From a bacterium (GTDB taxonomy: Bacteria; Krumholzibacteriota; Krumholzibacteriia; LZORAL124-64-63), in assembly GCA_020049465.1 (NCBI GenBank), contig JAIFKS010000043.1:1-33277 (forward strand): a stretch of DNA of 33,277 nucleotides, read 5' to 3'. Positions within the stretch are counted from its first letter, which is position 1; each line of letters starts with the position of its first letter. The position numbers and the translations under genes were made by a program. The notes under the pieces were generated by a model. The model was given only the letters and a program-made list of their open reading frames with translations. It was not told where the DNA came from and did not search any database. Below are positions 1 through 6,174 of the stretch, in pieces.

Positions 1-705
1 GTGAAGGTGAACGTGCGCGTGATCGCGGCCACCAACCGCGACCTGGAGGAAGAGGTCGCCCGCGGCAACTTCCGCACCGATCTCTACTACCGCCTGAACG
101 TGATCCCGCTGCATCTGCCGTCGCTGCGCGATCGCGTCGACGACATCCCGCTGCTCGTGGACCACTTCCTCAAGCGCTGCTGCCCCGGCGAGTACGTCGG
201 CCCTCTGGCGACGCTGCTGGACGACAGTGCCCTTCGCGCGCTGCAGGCCTACGACTGGCCGGGCAACGTGCGTGAACTGGAAAACGTGATCGAGCGGGCG
301 ACGATCATCCGCGAGGGCACGCGCATCACGGTGCGGGACCTGCCGGGCTTCATCGCCGACGCCCAGGCCGGGCCGTCCAACGGCGGCAACCTGGTGGTGG
401 GCGGGCCGTGGACGCTCGAGGAGCTGGAAAAGGCGCACATCCTGACCGTGCTGGAGGGCACGGGCCGGGCGCGCAAACAGACGGCCGACATCCTGGGCAT
501 CAACGCCTCGACGCTGTATCGAAAGCTAAAGAAGTACGGCGTGCAGGACGATGATGACACGCAGGCGCTGGCCGAGGACCTCGCGGAGGATCTGGCCGGC
601 ACCGGCGGGGAAGAGCTGCTGGCGGCGATCGACGCCCAACTGCGCGAGCAGGACGGCGACGGGACCGCCGCCGGTTCTCCGGCGCCCGAACTGGTCCGGG
701 TCTGA
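1..705 (+). CDS. pilR: Sigma-54-dependent response regulator, PilR-type (3' part, N-terminus outside window)
   Basis: This is the C-terminal part of an NtrC-family enhancer-binding protein. The reading frame is open to the window edge, so the GTG at base 1 is probably an internal codon; the receiver domain and Walker motifs would lie upstream. Visible parts are the end of the AAA+ domain with [10 protein letters not shown] (sensor I), [20 protein letters not shown], the [14 protein letters not shown] sensor II region (about residues 86-99), and a Fis-type helix-turn-helix at about 144-175 ([18 protein letters not shown]). Proteins of this family remodel sigma-54 polymerase at -24/-12 promoters. 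The assignment to PilR rests on position: a sigma-54 promoter and a pilin gene follow directly, as in Myxococcus and Pseudomonas. An acidic tail of about 55 residues after the HTH, with AEDL repeated, is unusual. Family call is very sure; PilR identity is likely. Confidence 0.85.
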   Translation: MKVNVRVIAATNRDLEEEVARGNFRTDLYYRLNVIPLHLPSLRDRVDDIPLLVDHFLKRCCPGEYVGPLATLLDDSALRALQAYDWPGNVRELENVIERATIIREGTRITVRDLPGFIADAQAGPSNGGNLVVGGPWTLEELEKAHILTVLEGTGRARKQTADILGINASTLYRKLKKYGVQDDDDTQALAEDLAEDLAGTGGEELLAAIDAQLREQDGDGTAAGSPAPELVRV

Positions 706-806
706 GCGACGGTTCGGGGTTCGTATCTGCACTGTCCGTTCCTGCCGCCACGGGCAAAGTGCAGGGTCGAGAGGCGGCGGGGCCGCGGGGCGAATTTTCG
801 ATGCGG

Positions 807-837
807 TCGTAACCTGTTCTGAAATGACAAGTTACGA
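807..837. promoter_or_regulatory. Imperfect dyad, candidate activator (UAS) site for the pilin promoter
   Basis: Arms TCGTAACCTGT (807-817) and ACAAGTTACGA (827-837) are inverted repeats with one mismatch in 11 bp, separated by 9 bp. The centre lies about 65 bp upstream of the start predicted from the sigma-54 promoter at 861-876. A dyad at this distance is typical of an NtrC-family dimer site. It is AT-richer than its surroundings. That PilR is the binder is inference. Confidence 0.55.
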
Positions 838-860
838 TTAAGGCTGAAGGTGCCGACAAA

Positions 861-876
861 TGGCACGGCCGTTGCA
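861..876 (+). promoter_or_regulatory. Sigma-54 (-24/-12) promoter of the pilin genes
   Basis: TGGCACGGCCGTTGCA matches the sigma-54 consensus TGGCACG-N4-TTGCW at every defined position. The GC of the -12 element is at 874-875, which predicts a start near 887 and a leader of about 80 nt before the pilin ATG at 967. The adjacent upstream gene encodes a sigma-54 activator. Confidence 0.9.
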
Positions 877-966
877 AAGAGGAAATGCCGTTCAAAGCCA
901 CACGAGTGCCGGCTCCATCCGGCAAGCGCACGCGGGCCCCCGGGCCCCAGTCCAAGGAGACGGACA

Positions 967-1377
967 ATGATGAATCGCAAAGGATTCACGCTGATCGAGC
1001 TTATGATCGTCGTCGTCATCATCGGCATTCTGGCCGCGATCGCGATCCCCAACTTCATCAGCATGCAGGACCGCGCCAAGGAAGCCAAGGTCAAGGGCGC
1101 GGCGCACACCGTGCAGCTGGCTGCCGAAGACTATGCCGTCCGTAACGACGGTCTGTATTCGGATGCCGCCGGCGACCTGACTCCGCTGCTGCCGGGCGGC
1201 CTCCTGCTGCAGAACGCCTTCACCGGCGCCGCGACCGAGCCCCAGTTCGCTGCTGCCGCCGGCGGCGCGGGCGAAGTCGGCATCGCGATCATCGACCAGG
1301 GCGCGGGCCCGGTCGGCTACACGATCACCGGCTTCGGCAAGGAAGCCCTGATCCTGACGCTGGTCAGCGGTTCGTAA
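967..1377 (+). CDS. pilA: Type IV major pilin-like prepilin (copy 1)
   Basis: Prepilin of 136 aa. The class III leader is only six residues, MMNRKG, followed by FTLIELMIVV, so PilD would cut after Gly6 and N-methylate Phe1; Glu5 of the mature protein (assembly) and Pro22 are present. The hydrophobic alpha1 segment covers residues 7-30 and is followed by the amphipathic half and a short Gly/Ala-rich globular domain with no cysteines, hence no disulfide D-loop. The start at 967 is chosen because AAGGAGA (954-960) sits 6 nt upstream and the leader then has normal length; an in-frame start at 850 would lie upstream of the sigma-54 promoter. It closely resembles the gene at 2113. It is likely the main pilus subunit, polymerised in the periplasm from the inner membrane. 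Confidence 0.93.
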   Translation: MMNRKGFTLIELMIVVVIIGILAAIAIPNFISMQDRAKEAKVKGAAHTVQLAAEDYAVRNDGLYSDAAGDLTPLLPGGLLLQNAFTGAATEPQFAAAAGGAGEVGIAIIDQGAGPVGYTITGFGKEALILTLVSGS

Positions 1378-1401
1378 GCACGGCCTGCCGAATCGATGGA
1401 C

Positions 1402-1433
1402 AGGAACGGGGCCGTGCGAGCGGCCCCGTTCCT
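1402..1433 (+). terminator. Strong hairpin after the first pilin gene
   Basis: A perfect 12-bp stem (AGGAACGGGGCC / GGCCCCGTTCCT) with an 8-nt loop starts 25 nt after the pilin stop. No proper T-run follows (TTCGTCAG), so it may be a partial terminator or an mRNA 3'-end stabiliser. Either would give excess major pilin over the downstream genes. Confidence 0.65.
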
Positions 1434-1457
1434 TCGTCAGCCCGAGCAGCCACGGGG

Positions 1458-2081
1458 ATGATCATGGACGACACGCCGGACACAGCCCAGACCCACGCGA
1501 CGGACGCCGGCCAGGGCGCCGAACCGGCCGCCACGAAGCGGCCCGGGTTGCGGCTTCCCCGGTTGCCGATGCCGGCCGTCCGGCTGCCGGCGCTGAAGTT
1601 GCCGCAGCTGAAGCTGCCGGCCGTGAAGGCGCTGCGCATGGGGCGTCCACACTGGCGCCGGCCACACTTCGGCCGCCCCTCGCTGCCGGACCTGATCCTG
1701 GCCGTCGGCGCGGCCAGCCTGGTGCTCAGCATCGTCTACGTGCTGACCGGACCGGCGCGCCGGAGCCTCGACGAACGGACGCGCGAGGCGACCGTGCTGG
1801 CCAACGCGGCCACGCTGCAGTTGGCGGCCGAGACCTTCGCGGCCGGGAATCTGGGCCGGTATCCTGCCGACGTTCTCGAACTGCTGCCTTACCTTCCGGC
1901 CGGTGACGCTCCGCTGAATCCGTTCACCGGCGACAGGACCCTGTTCCGCGGCGTCGCCGGCGACCTGACCTACCGGTCGGCCACGGGCGGCGGCTATGTC
2001 ATCGAAGCCTGGGGACCGGGCGCCGGGCGCCCGCGCCGTCTGGGCACGCTCAAGAGTCAGGCTTCTGCGGTCGCGCACTGA
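1458..2081 (+). CDS. Pilin-like membrane protein lacking a prepilin cleavage site, with N-terminal Leu-Pro repeat extension
   Basis: A 207-aa protein that I do not recognise as a named family. Residues 1-30 are polar. Residues 31-58 hold repeats of the form [K/R]LPxL/V. Residues 62-76 are Arg/His/Pro-rich. One membrane helix follows (about 77-97). Residues 78-158 align without gaps to the flanking pilins (mature positions 1-81): P99 falls on Pro22, TLQLA matches, and FTG at 156 matches their FTG. However, the position of the cleavage Gly(-1) is Pro77 and that of Glu5 is Ala82, so PilD processing is not expected. The predicted topology is a basic cytoplasmic N-terminus and a periplasmic pilin-like domain. 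Start may be ATG 1458 or ATG 1464; the GGGG before 1458 suits 1464 better. It lies between two pilin genes, downstream of the same sigma-54 promoter. Function is unknown; an anchor or adaptor in pilus assembly is a guess. Confidence 0.8.
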   Translation: MIMDDTPDTAQTHATDAGQGAEPAATKRPGLRLPRLPMPAVRLPALKLPQLKLPAVKALRMGRPHWRRPHFGRPSLPDLILAVGAASLVLSIVYVLTGPARRSLDERTREATVLANAATLQLAAETFAAGNLGRYPADVLELLPYLPAGDAPLNPFTGDRTLFRGVAGDLTYRSATGGGYVIEAWGPGAGRPRRLGTLKSQASAVAH

Positions 2082-2112
2082 AGTATTCCAGGGGGAGAGA
2101 GAGGACGGCATC

Positions 2113-2526
2113 ATGAAAAATCGTCATGGGTTCACGCTGATCGAACTGATGATCGTCGTTGCCGTGATCGGGATCCTGGCCGCCATGGCCATTCCCAACT
2201 ACATGAGCATGCAGTACCGGGCCAAGGAGGCCAGCACCAAGAGCAATGCGCACACGCTGCAACTGGCCGTGGAAGACTATGCCGCCACCCACCAGGGCAT
2301 CTACTCGGTCGCGGCCGCCGACATCACCCCGCTCCTGCCGGGCCAGGGTCTGCTGGCCAACGTGTTCACCGGCGCGCAGAGCGAGCCGCAGTTCGGCGCG
2401 GCCGCGGCCGTCCCCGGCCAGATCGGCATCGAACTGGTCGTCCAGAACGGGGTGCCCACGGGCTACGTCATCACGGCCGCCGGCACCGAGGGCGTCATTC
2501 TCACGACGCTCAACAACGGCAGCTAG
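2113..2526 (+). CDS. Type IV major pilin-like prepilin (copy 2)
   Basis: Prepilin of 137 aa with leader MKNRHG and then FTLIELMIVVAVIGILAAM, so it has the full PilD site, Glu5 and Pro22. It is colinear with the pilin at 967 along its whole length (shared AHTxQLA, DxTPLLPG, FTGAxxEPQF), which makes it a tandem paralogue. The variable positions lie in the second half of alpha1 and in the globular part. The start is set by the six-residue leader; a purine-rich GGGGGAGAGAGAGGA (2090-2104) lies upstream. In-frame starts upstream would bury the leader. It could be an alternative major pilin or a co-polymerised subunit. The gene follows the atypical pilin-like gene by 31 nt and probably shares its transcript. 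Confidence 0.92.
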   Translation: MKNRHGFTLIELMIVVAVIGILAAMAIPNYMSMQYRAKEASTKSNAHTLQLAVEDYAATHQGIYSVAAADITPLLPGQGLLANVFTGAQSEPQFGAAAAVPGQIGIELVVQNGVPTGYVITAAGTEGVILTTLNNGS

Positions 2527-2544
2527 GGCCCCGCCACCCTGTCG

Positions 2545-2560
2545 TGGCACCCTCATTGCA
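2545..2560 (+). promoter_or_regulatory. Sigma-54 promoter in front of the pilus-linked ABC genes
   Basis: TGGCACCCTCATTGCA has the intact -24 TGGCAC and -12 TTGCA boxes with correct spacing, 19 nt after the second pilin stop. Predicted start is near 2571, giving a leader of about 70 nt for the ABC ATPase gene at 2643. Confidence 0.82.
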
Positions 2561-2585
2561 ATCCCTTCCGCGAAACCGCGGGAAT

Positions 2586-2622
2586 CGGCCGCCACGGGAC
2601 GCAAACAGCCCCGTGGCGGCCG
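2586..2622 (+). terminator. 13-bp perfect hairpin between pilin genes and ABC operon
   Basis: Arms CGGCCGCCACGGG (2586-2598) and CCCGTGGCGGCCG (2610-2622) enclose an 11-nt loop. It lacks a T-run. It lies downstream of the sigma-54 promoter at 2545, so it would end or stabilise the pilin transcript and would also sit in the leader of the ABC transcript, just before its ribosome site GGAGGTG. Confidence 0.6.
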
Positions 2623-2642
2623 CGCGAGACCGGAGGTGGGTG

Positions 2643-3701
2643 ATGTCCCGTCAATTGCTGGTCGAAAAGATGTCGCCCGTCGTCGTGGATGCGGCGATGG
2701 CGCCGGGTGCCGGATCGCTCGGTGGTCCGACAGCGGACGACCGCGCAGCCGCCGAGCCCGCCCTGCGCGTGGCCGACCTGACCAAGAGCTTCCGCTCGGG
2801 GTTCGCGCGCCGCCGGCTGCGGGGCATCGAAGGGGTTTCCTTCACCGTCGGTCGCGGCGAGGTCTACGCGCTGCTGGGCCACAACGGCGCGGGCAAGACC
2901 ACGACCATCGGGTGCCTGCTCGACCTGGTGCGCCCCGAACGCGGCGAGGTGACGCTGCTGGGCCGCGACCACCGCGATCGCGCCTCGCGCGCCCGGGTCG
3001 GCTACCTGCCGGAACGACCGTACTTCTTCGACTACCTGACCGGCCGCGAACTGCTCGAATTCTATGCCGACCTGCTCGACGTGCCGCGCCGCGAGCGTAC
3101 CGATCGCATCGATCGCGTGCTGCGCCAGGTCGACATGCTGCCGGACGCCGGTCGCCGGCTGAACAAGTACTCCAAGGGGATGCTGCAGAGGCTGGGCCTG
3201 GCGCAGGCGCTGCTGGGCGACCCGGAACTGCTGATCCTGGACGAGCCCATGTCCGGCCTCGATCCGCTCGGCCGGCGGGAAGTGCGCTCGCTGCTGCAGG
3301 AACTCAAGCGCCAGGGCACGACCATCGTGCTGTCCAGCCACATCGTGCCGGACGTCGAGGAACTGGCCGACGCCGTCGGCATCCTGCGCGACGGCCGCCT
3401 CGTGCTGAACCAGAGACTCGATTCGCAGACCGGCGCCTGCACCTACCTGGTGCGCGCCGCGGCGCCGGCGAAGGCCGTGCTCGCGGCCGGGCTGCCCGGC
3501 TGGGCGCTTCCCGTCGGTACCGCTGAGGACTCCGCCGGCAGTGACACGCCGCCGACGCTGCTGGCGACCGACGCCGAAAAACTCCGCGAACTGCTGGACG
3601 CCTGCCATCGCGCGGGCCTGCCCGTGCGGACGGTCGAAGCGCAGCGTTCGGGGCTCGAAGACCTTTTCATGCGGACGCACGCACAAAGGACAGTCGTATG
3701 A
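2643..3701 (+). CDS. ABC transporter ATPase of the pilus cluster (PilH-like of Myxococcus naming)
   Basis: A 352-aa ABC ATPase of the ABC-2 exporter type. Walker A GHNGAGKTT is at about 79-87, the Q/E-loop region at YLPERPYFF, a degenerate signature YSKGM at 176-180, Walker B LLILDEP at 196-202 and the H-loop His at 233. About 40 extra residues precede the ABC domain, and about 100 residues after it form an accessory C-terminal domain. The start at 2643 has GGAGGTG (2632-2638) in good position; starts further upstream lack this and would run through the hairpin. It overlaps the permease gene by ATGA. In Myxococcus xanthus an ABC ATPase and permease (PilH, PilI) sit at the same place between pilA and pilD and are needed for pilus formation; the equivalence here is by synteny. 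Confidence 0.9.
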   Translation: MSRQLLVEKMSPVVVDAAMAPGAGSLGGPTADDRAAAEPALRVADLTKSFRSGFARRRLRGIEGVSFTVGRGEVYALLGHNGAGKTTTIGCLLDLVRPERGEVTLLGRDHRDRASRARVGYLPERPYFFDYLTGRELLEFYADLLDVPRRERTDRIDRVLRQVDMLPDAGRRLNKYSKGMLQRLGLAQALLGDPELLILDEPMSGLDPLGRREVRSLLQELKRQGTTIVLSSHIVPDVEELADAVGILRDGRLVLNQRLDSQTGACTYLVRAAAPAKAVLAAGLPGWALPVGTAEDSAGSDTPPTLLATDAEKLRELLDACHRAGLPVRTVEAQRSGLEDLFMRTHAQRTVV

Positions 3702-4474
3702 CCCGTCGGCACGTCACCGCCCTGGCGCGCGGAACCTTCCGCGAAACCGTCCGCGACCGCGTGTTCTATCTGGTGGCGGTGTTCGGTTTCGTGATGCTGG
3801 CCAGCACCACGGTGCTGTCGCCGCTGACCATCGGCGCCCAGGGGAAGATCGTCAGCGACGTGGGCCTGGCGGCCATGGTGGTGCTGGGACTGCTGGTGGT
3901 CGTCTTCGTCGGCAGCGGCATGGTGCGCAAGGAACTGGACAAGGGCACCATCACCACGATCCTGGCCAAGCCGGTGGGCCGCCGCGAGTACCTGCTGGGC
4001 AAGTTCCTGGGTCTGAACCTGACGATGGCGGCGATGCTCGCGGTCATGGGCGTCATGTTCCTGCTCATGCTGCTGATGTCGCCGGGGGCGTTCTCGCTGC
4101 GCTTCCTGGTCGCCTTCTACCTGACCTTCCTCGAATTGTCGGTGGTCACGGCCGTGGTCGTGTTCTTCTCGACCTGCGTCTCGCCGGTGCTGGCCGCCGT
4201 CTTCACGCTGGGCGTGTTCGTCGCCGGGCACCTGAGCCAGTCGATCCGCGACTTCGGCAGCCTGCAGGAAGGTGTGGTCACCCAGGCCGCGAGCACCCTC
4301 GTCTACTACGCCCTGCCGAACCTCGAGGTGTTCAACGTGCGCGGCGCCGTGGTCCACGGCGATCCGGTGACGATCGCCCACGTCGCGCTGGCCACCCTGT
4401 ATGGCGTTTGCTGGGCTTCGCTGCTGCTGCTGCTTTCGGGCGCCGTGTTCAGCCGCCGGGAGCTGCGCGGATGA
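3698..4474 (+). CDS. ABC-2 type permease of the pilus cluster (PilI-like of Myxococcus naming)
   Basis: A 258-aa integral membrane protein with about six hydrophobic segments, beginning MTRRHVTALARGTFRETVRD. That N-terminus, followed by a first membrane helix and a cytoplasmic VRKELDKGTITTILAKPV stretch, is typical of ABC-2 permeases (NosY-like layout). The start ATG overlaps the ATPase stop as ATGA, and its own stop overlaps the next gene the same way, so the three products are translationally coupled and probably form one complex. The exported substrate is unknown. Its place between pilin genes and pilD suggests a role in pilus biogenesis rather than drug export. Confidence 0.86.
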   Translation: MTRRHVTALARGTFRETVRDRVFYLVAVFGFVMLASTTVLSPLTIGAQGKIVSDVGLAAMVVLGLLVVVFVGSGMVRKELDKGTITTILAKPVGRREYLLGKFLGLNLTMAAMLAVMGVMFLLMLLMSPGAFSLRFLVAFYLTFLELSVVTAVVVFFSTCVSPVLAAVFTLGVFVAGHLSQSIRDFGSLQEGVVTQAASTLVYYALPNLEVFNVRGAVVHGDPVTIAHVALATLYGVCWASLLLLLSGAVFSRRELRG

Positions 4475-5184
4475 CCGGCCGCAAGGGCACCCTGATCCGC
4501 TGGACGGCGTTTCTCTGCCTGGCGTCCGTGATGACCGTCAGTCTGGTCGGGCTCGATGCCGAAAAGCGCCGCCAGGCGCGGCAGGACCGGTTGTACTTCC
4601 CGTCGGGCCGCGCACTGGTCGAATCCTCGGTCGGCTTCCGCGAGGTGGCCGCGGACTACCTGTGGTTCCGCTTCGTCCAGTACTTCGGCGCCTACGCGAA
4701 GGGTCACCACGATCTGCGTTACTTCGACCTGCTGGTCGACGCCATCACCCGCCTGGATCCGAGATTCGTCGAGGCGTACCACTTCGCCTCGCTGGTGGCG
4801 TGGTCCGAACTCGGCGACTTCGAGAAGTCGATCGACCTTCTCAAGCGCGGCATCCTGGCCAACCCGGAATCGGCGAAGCTGCATTTCCAGGTCGGATTCA
4901 CCTACTACGTCTTCTTCCAGGACTACCGCCGTTCGGCGAACTGGTTCGAGGCCGCGGCGCGCTGCCCGGACGGCGGCGAGATGGAGTCGCGCTTCGCCGC
5001 CTTCGCGCGGTACCGCGCCGGCGACGACCGCGTCTCGCTCGAACTGTGGAAGGAAATGGCGCGCTCGACCGGCAGTCCGCAGATGCGCGAACTGGCTGAA
5101 AAAATGGTTGAAAAGCTGGAGCGGCGTCTGGAGGTCCTGCGCCTGTACGGACCCGACTTCATCGGACCGATCCCGGAGCTGTGA
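4471..5184 (+). CDS. Membrane-anchored TPR protein, third member of the ABC operon
   Basis: A 237-aa protein with one N-terminal hydrophobic helix (about 9-28) and the rest predicted to be helical and periplasmic. Repeats around FVEAYHFASLVAWSELGDF and AKLHFQVGFTYYVFFQDY look like TPR units. An earlier conserved-looking stretch, FREVAADYLWFRFVQYFGAY, is rich in aromatics. The start overlaps the permease stop (ATGA) and the product ends one base before pilD. Myxococcus has an extra gene, pilG, beside its ABC pair, but there it precedes pilH; I cannot show that this is its homologue. It may be an accessory subunit of the transporter or a scaffold for pilus proteins. Confidence 0.78.
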   Translation: MTGRKGTLIRWTAFLCLASVMTVSLVGLDAEKRRQARQDRLYFPSGRALVESSVGFREVAADYLWFRFVQYFGAYAKGHHDLRYFDLLVDAITRLDPRFVEAYHFASLVAWSELGDFEKSIDLLKRGILANPESAKLHFQVGFTYYVFFQDYRRSANWFEAAARCPDGGEMESRFAAFARYRAGDDRVSLELWKEMARSTGSPQMRELAEKMVEKLERRLEVLRLYGPDFIGPIPEL

Positions 5185-5185
5185 G

Positions 5186-5965
5186 ATGACCCAGGTATTC
5201 GAGCCGGGATTCCTCTACGGGCTGGCCGCCGTGCTCGGTGCGTGCTTCGGCAGCTTCTCCAACGTCCTGATCCATCGCCTGCCGCGGAATCTCAGCGTGG
5301 TGCGCCCGCGCTCGGCGTGCCCGCGTTGCGCCCGTCAGATCGCCTGGCACGAGAACATCCCGGTCCTGAGCTGGCTGCTGCTGCGCGGACGCTGCCGCGG
5401 CTGCGCGATGCCGATCTCCGCGCGCTACCCGCTGGTCGAACTGGCCGGTGCCGCCTGCGCCCTCATCGGGGTCTGGCGTTTCGGATTCACCTTCACGGGG
5501 CTTTCTGCATCCCTGCTGCTGCTGCTGCTGCTGGATATTGCACTGATCGACTGGGAACACATGATCATCCCGCACACCCTGACCATCGCCGGCGGCGTGG
5601 TCGGTCTGGGCGCGTCGTTCCTGGACGGTCGCGATCCGGCTCCGGCGTTCCTCGGCGCGGCCATCGGCGCCGGCGCCATCCTGGCCGTGTCGTGGGGATA
5701 CAGACTGGTGCGCGGCGTGGTGGGGATGGGCGGCGGCGACGTCATGCTGATGGGGATGATCGGTGCCTTCCTGGGTCCGTGGGGCGTGCTGGGGACGCTG
5801 TTCGGGGGCGCCCTGCTGGGTACGGTCTGGGCCCTGGCCAGCACCCGCGGACGCCTGCAGACGGGCGCCAAACTGCCCTTCGGCACGTTCCTGGCCGCAG
5901 CGGCGGCGATCGTGCTGCTGGCCGGTCCGGCGATCGCCCGCTGGTATCTGGGGCTGGCCCGCTGA
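5186..5965 (+). CDS. pilD: Prepilin peptidase / N-methyltransferase PilD
   Basis: A 259-aa aspartic protease of the inner membrane (A24 family) that removes prepilin leaders and methylates the new N-terminus. The N-terminal GACFGSFSNVLIHRLPR is the family hallmark. Two CxxC pairs at C45/C48 and C70/C73 form the cytoplasmic zinc-binding loop linked to the methyltransferase half. Catalytic aspartates are D122 in LIDWEHMIIP and D185 in the MGGGD version of GxGD. About eight membrane segments are present. ATG 5186 is one base after the TPR gene stop. Substrates in this locus would be the pilins at 967 and 2113, but not the pilin-like protein at 1458. Confidence 0.96.
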   Translation: MTQVFEPGFLYGLAAVLGACFGSFSNVLIHRLPRNLSVVRPRSACPRCARQIAWHENIPVLSWLLLRGRCRGCAMPISARYPLVELAGAACALIGVWRFGFTFTGLSASLLLLLLLDIALIDWEHMIIPHTLTIAGGVVGLGASFLDGRDPAPAFLGAAIGAGAILAVSWGYRLVRGVVGMGGGDVMLMGMIGAFLGPWGVLGTLFGGALLGTVWALASTRGRLQTGAKLPFGTFLAAAAAIVLLAGPAIARWYLGLAR

Positions 5966-5982
5966 GGGGAAAATGATGCCGG

Positions 5983-6022
5983 GTGCGGGTCCGTCGGCGG
6001 CGGGCGGCCGCCCGAACCGCAC
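5983..6022 (+). terminator. GC-rich hairpin after pilD
   Basis: GTGCGGGTC (5983-5991) pairs with GAACCGCAC (6014-6022) with one mismatch, and the 12-nt palindrome GGGCGGCCGCCC lies inside. No T-run. It separates pilD from the sigma-54 promoter of pilM. Weak evidence. Confidence 0.35.
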
Positions 6023-6086
6023 GCGACGCGCCGCAGGATCACGCAATTGGGACTCAAGCCGGACAAAAGACCGCCGAATCCTTCCG

Positions 6087-6102
6087 TGGCACACAAGTTG
6101 CG
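6087..6102 (+). promoter_or_regulatory. Sigma-54 promoter of the pilMNOPQ operon
   Basis: TGGCACACAAGTTGCG has complete TGGCAC and TTGC boxes with correct spacing, in the 209-nt gap between pilD and pilM. Predicted start is near 6113 and the leader about 60 nt. No clear copy of the dyad seen at 807 was found just upstream. Confidence 0.82.
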
Positions 6103-6174
6103 AATCGCCCCGGGATCGTCCTGGACAAGTGGACACCGACCAAACCGAAGCTCGAACAGCAAGGCAGGCTTGAC

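Noticed and set aside
1..3. GTG at base 1 as the start of a short regulator
   Set aside because: The protein begins in mid AAA+ domain, so the gene is cut by the window edge.
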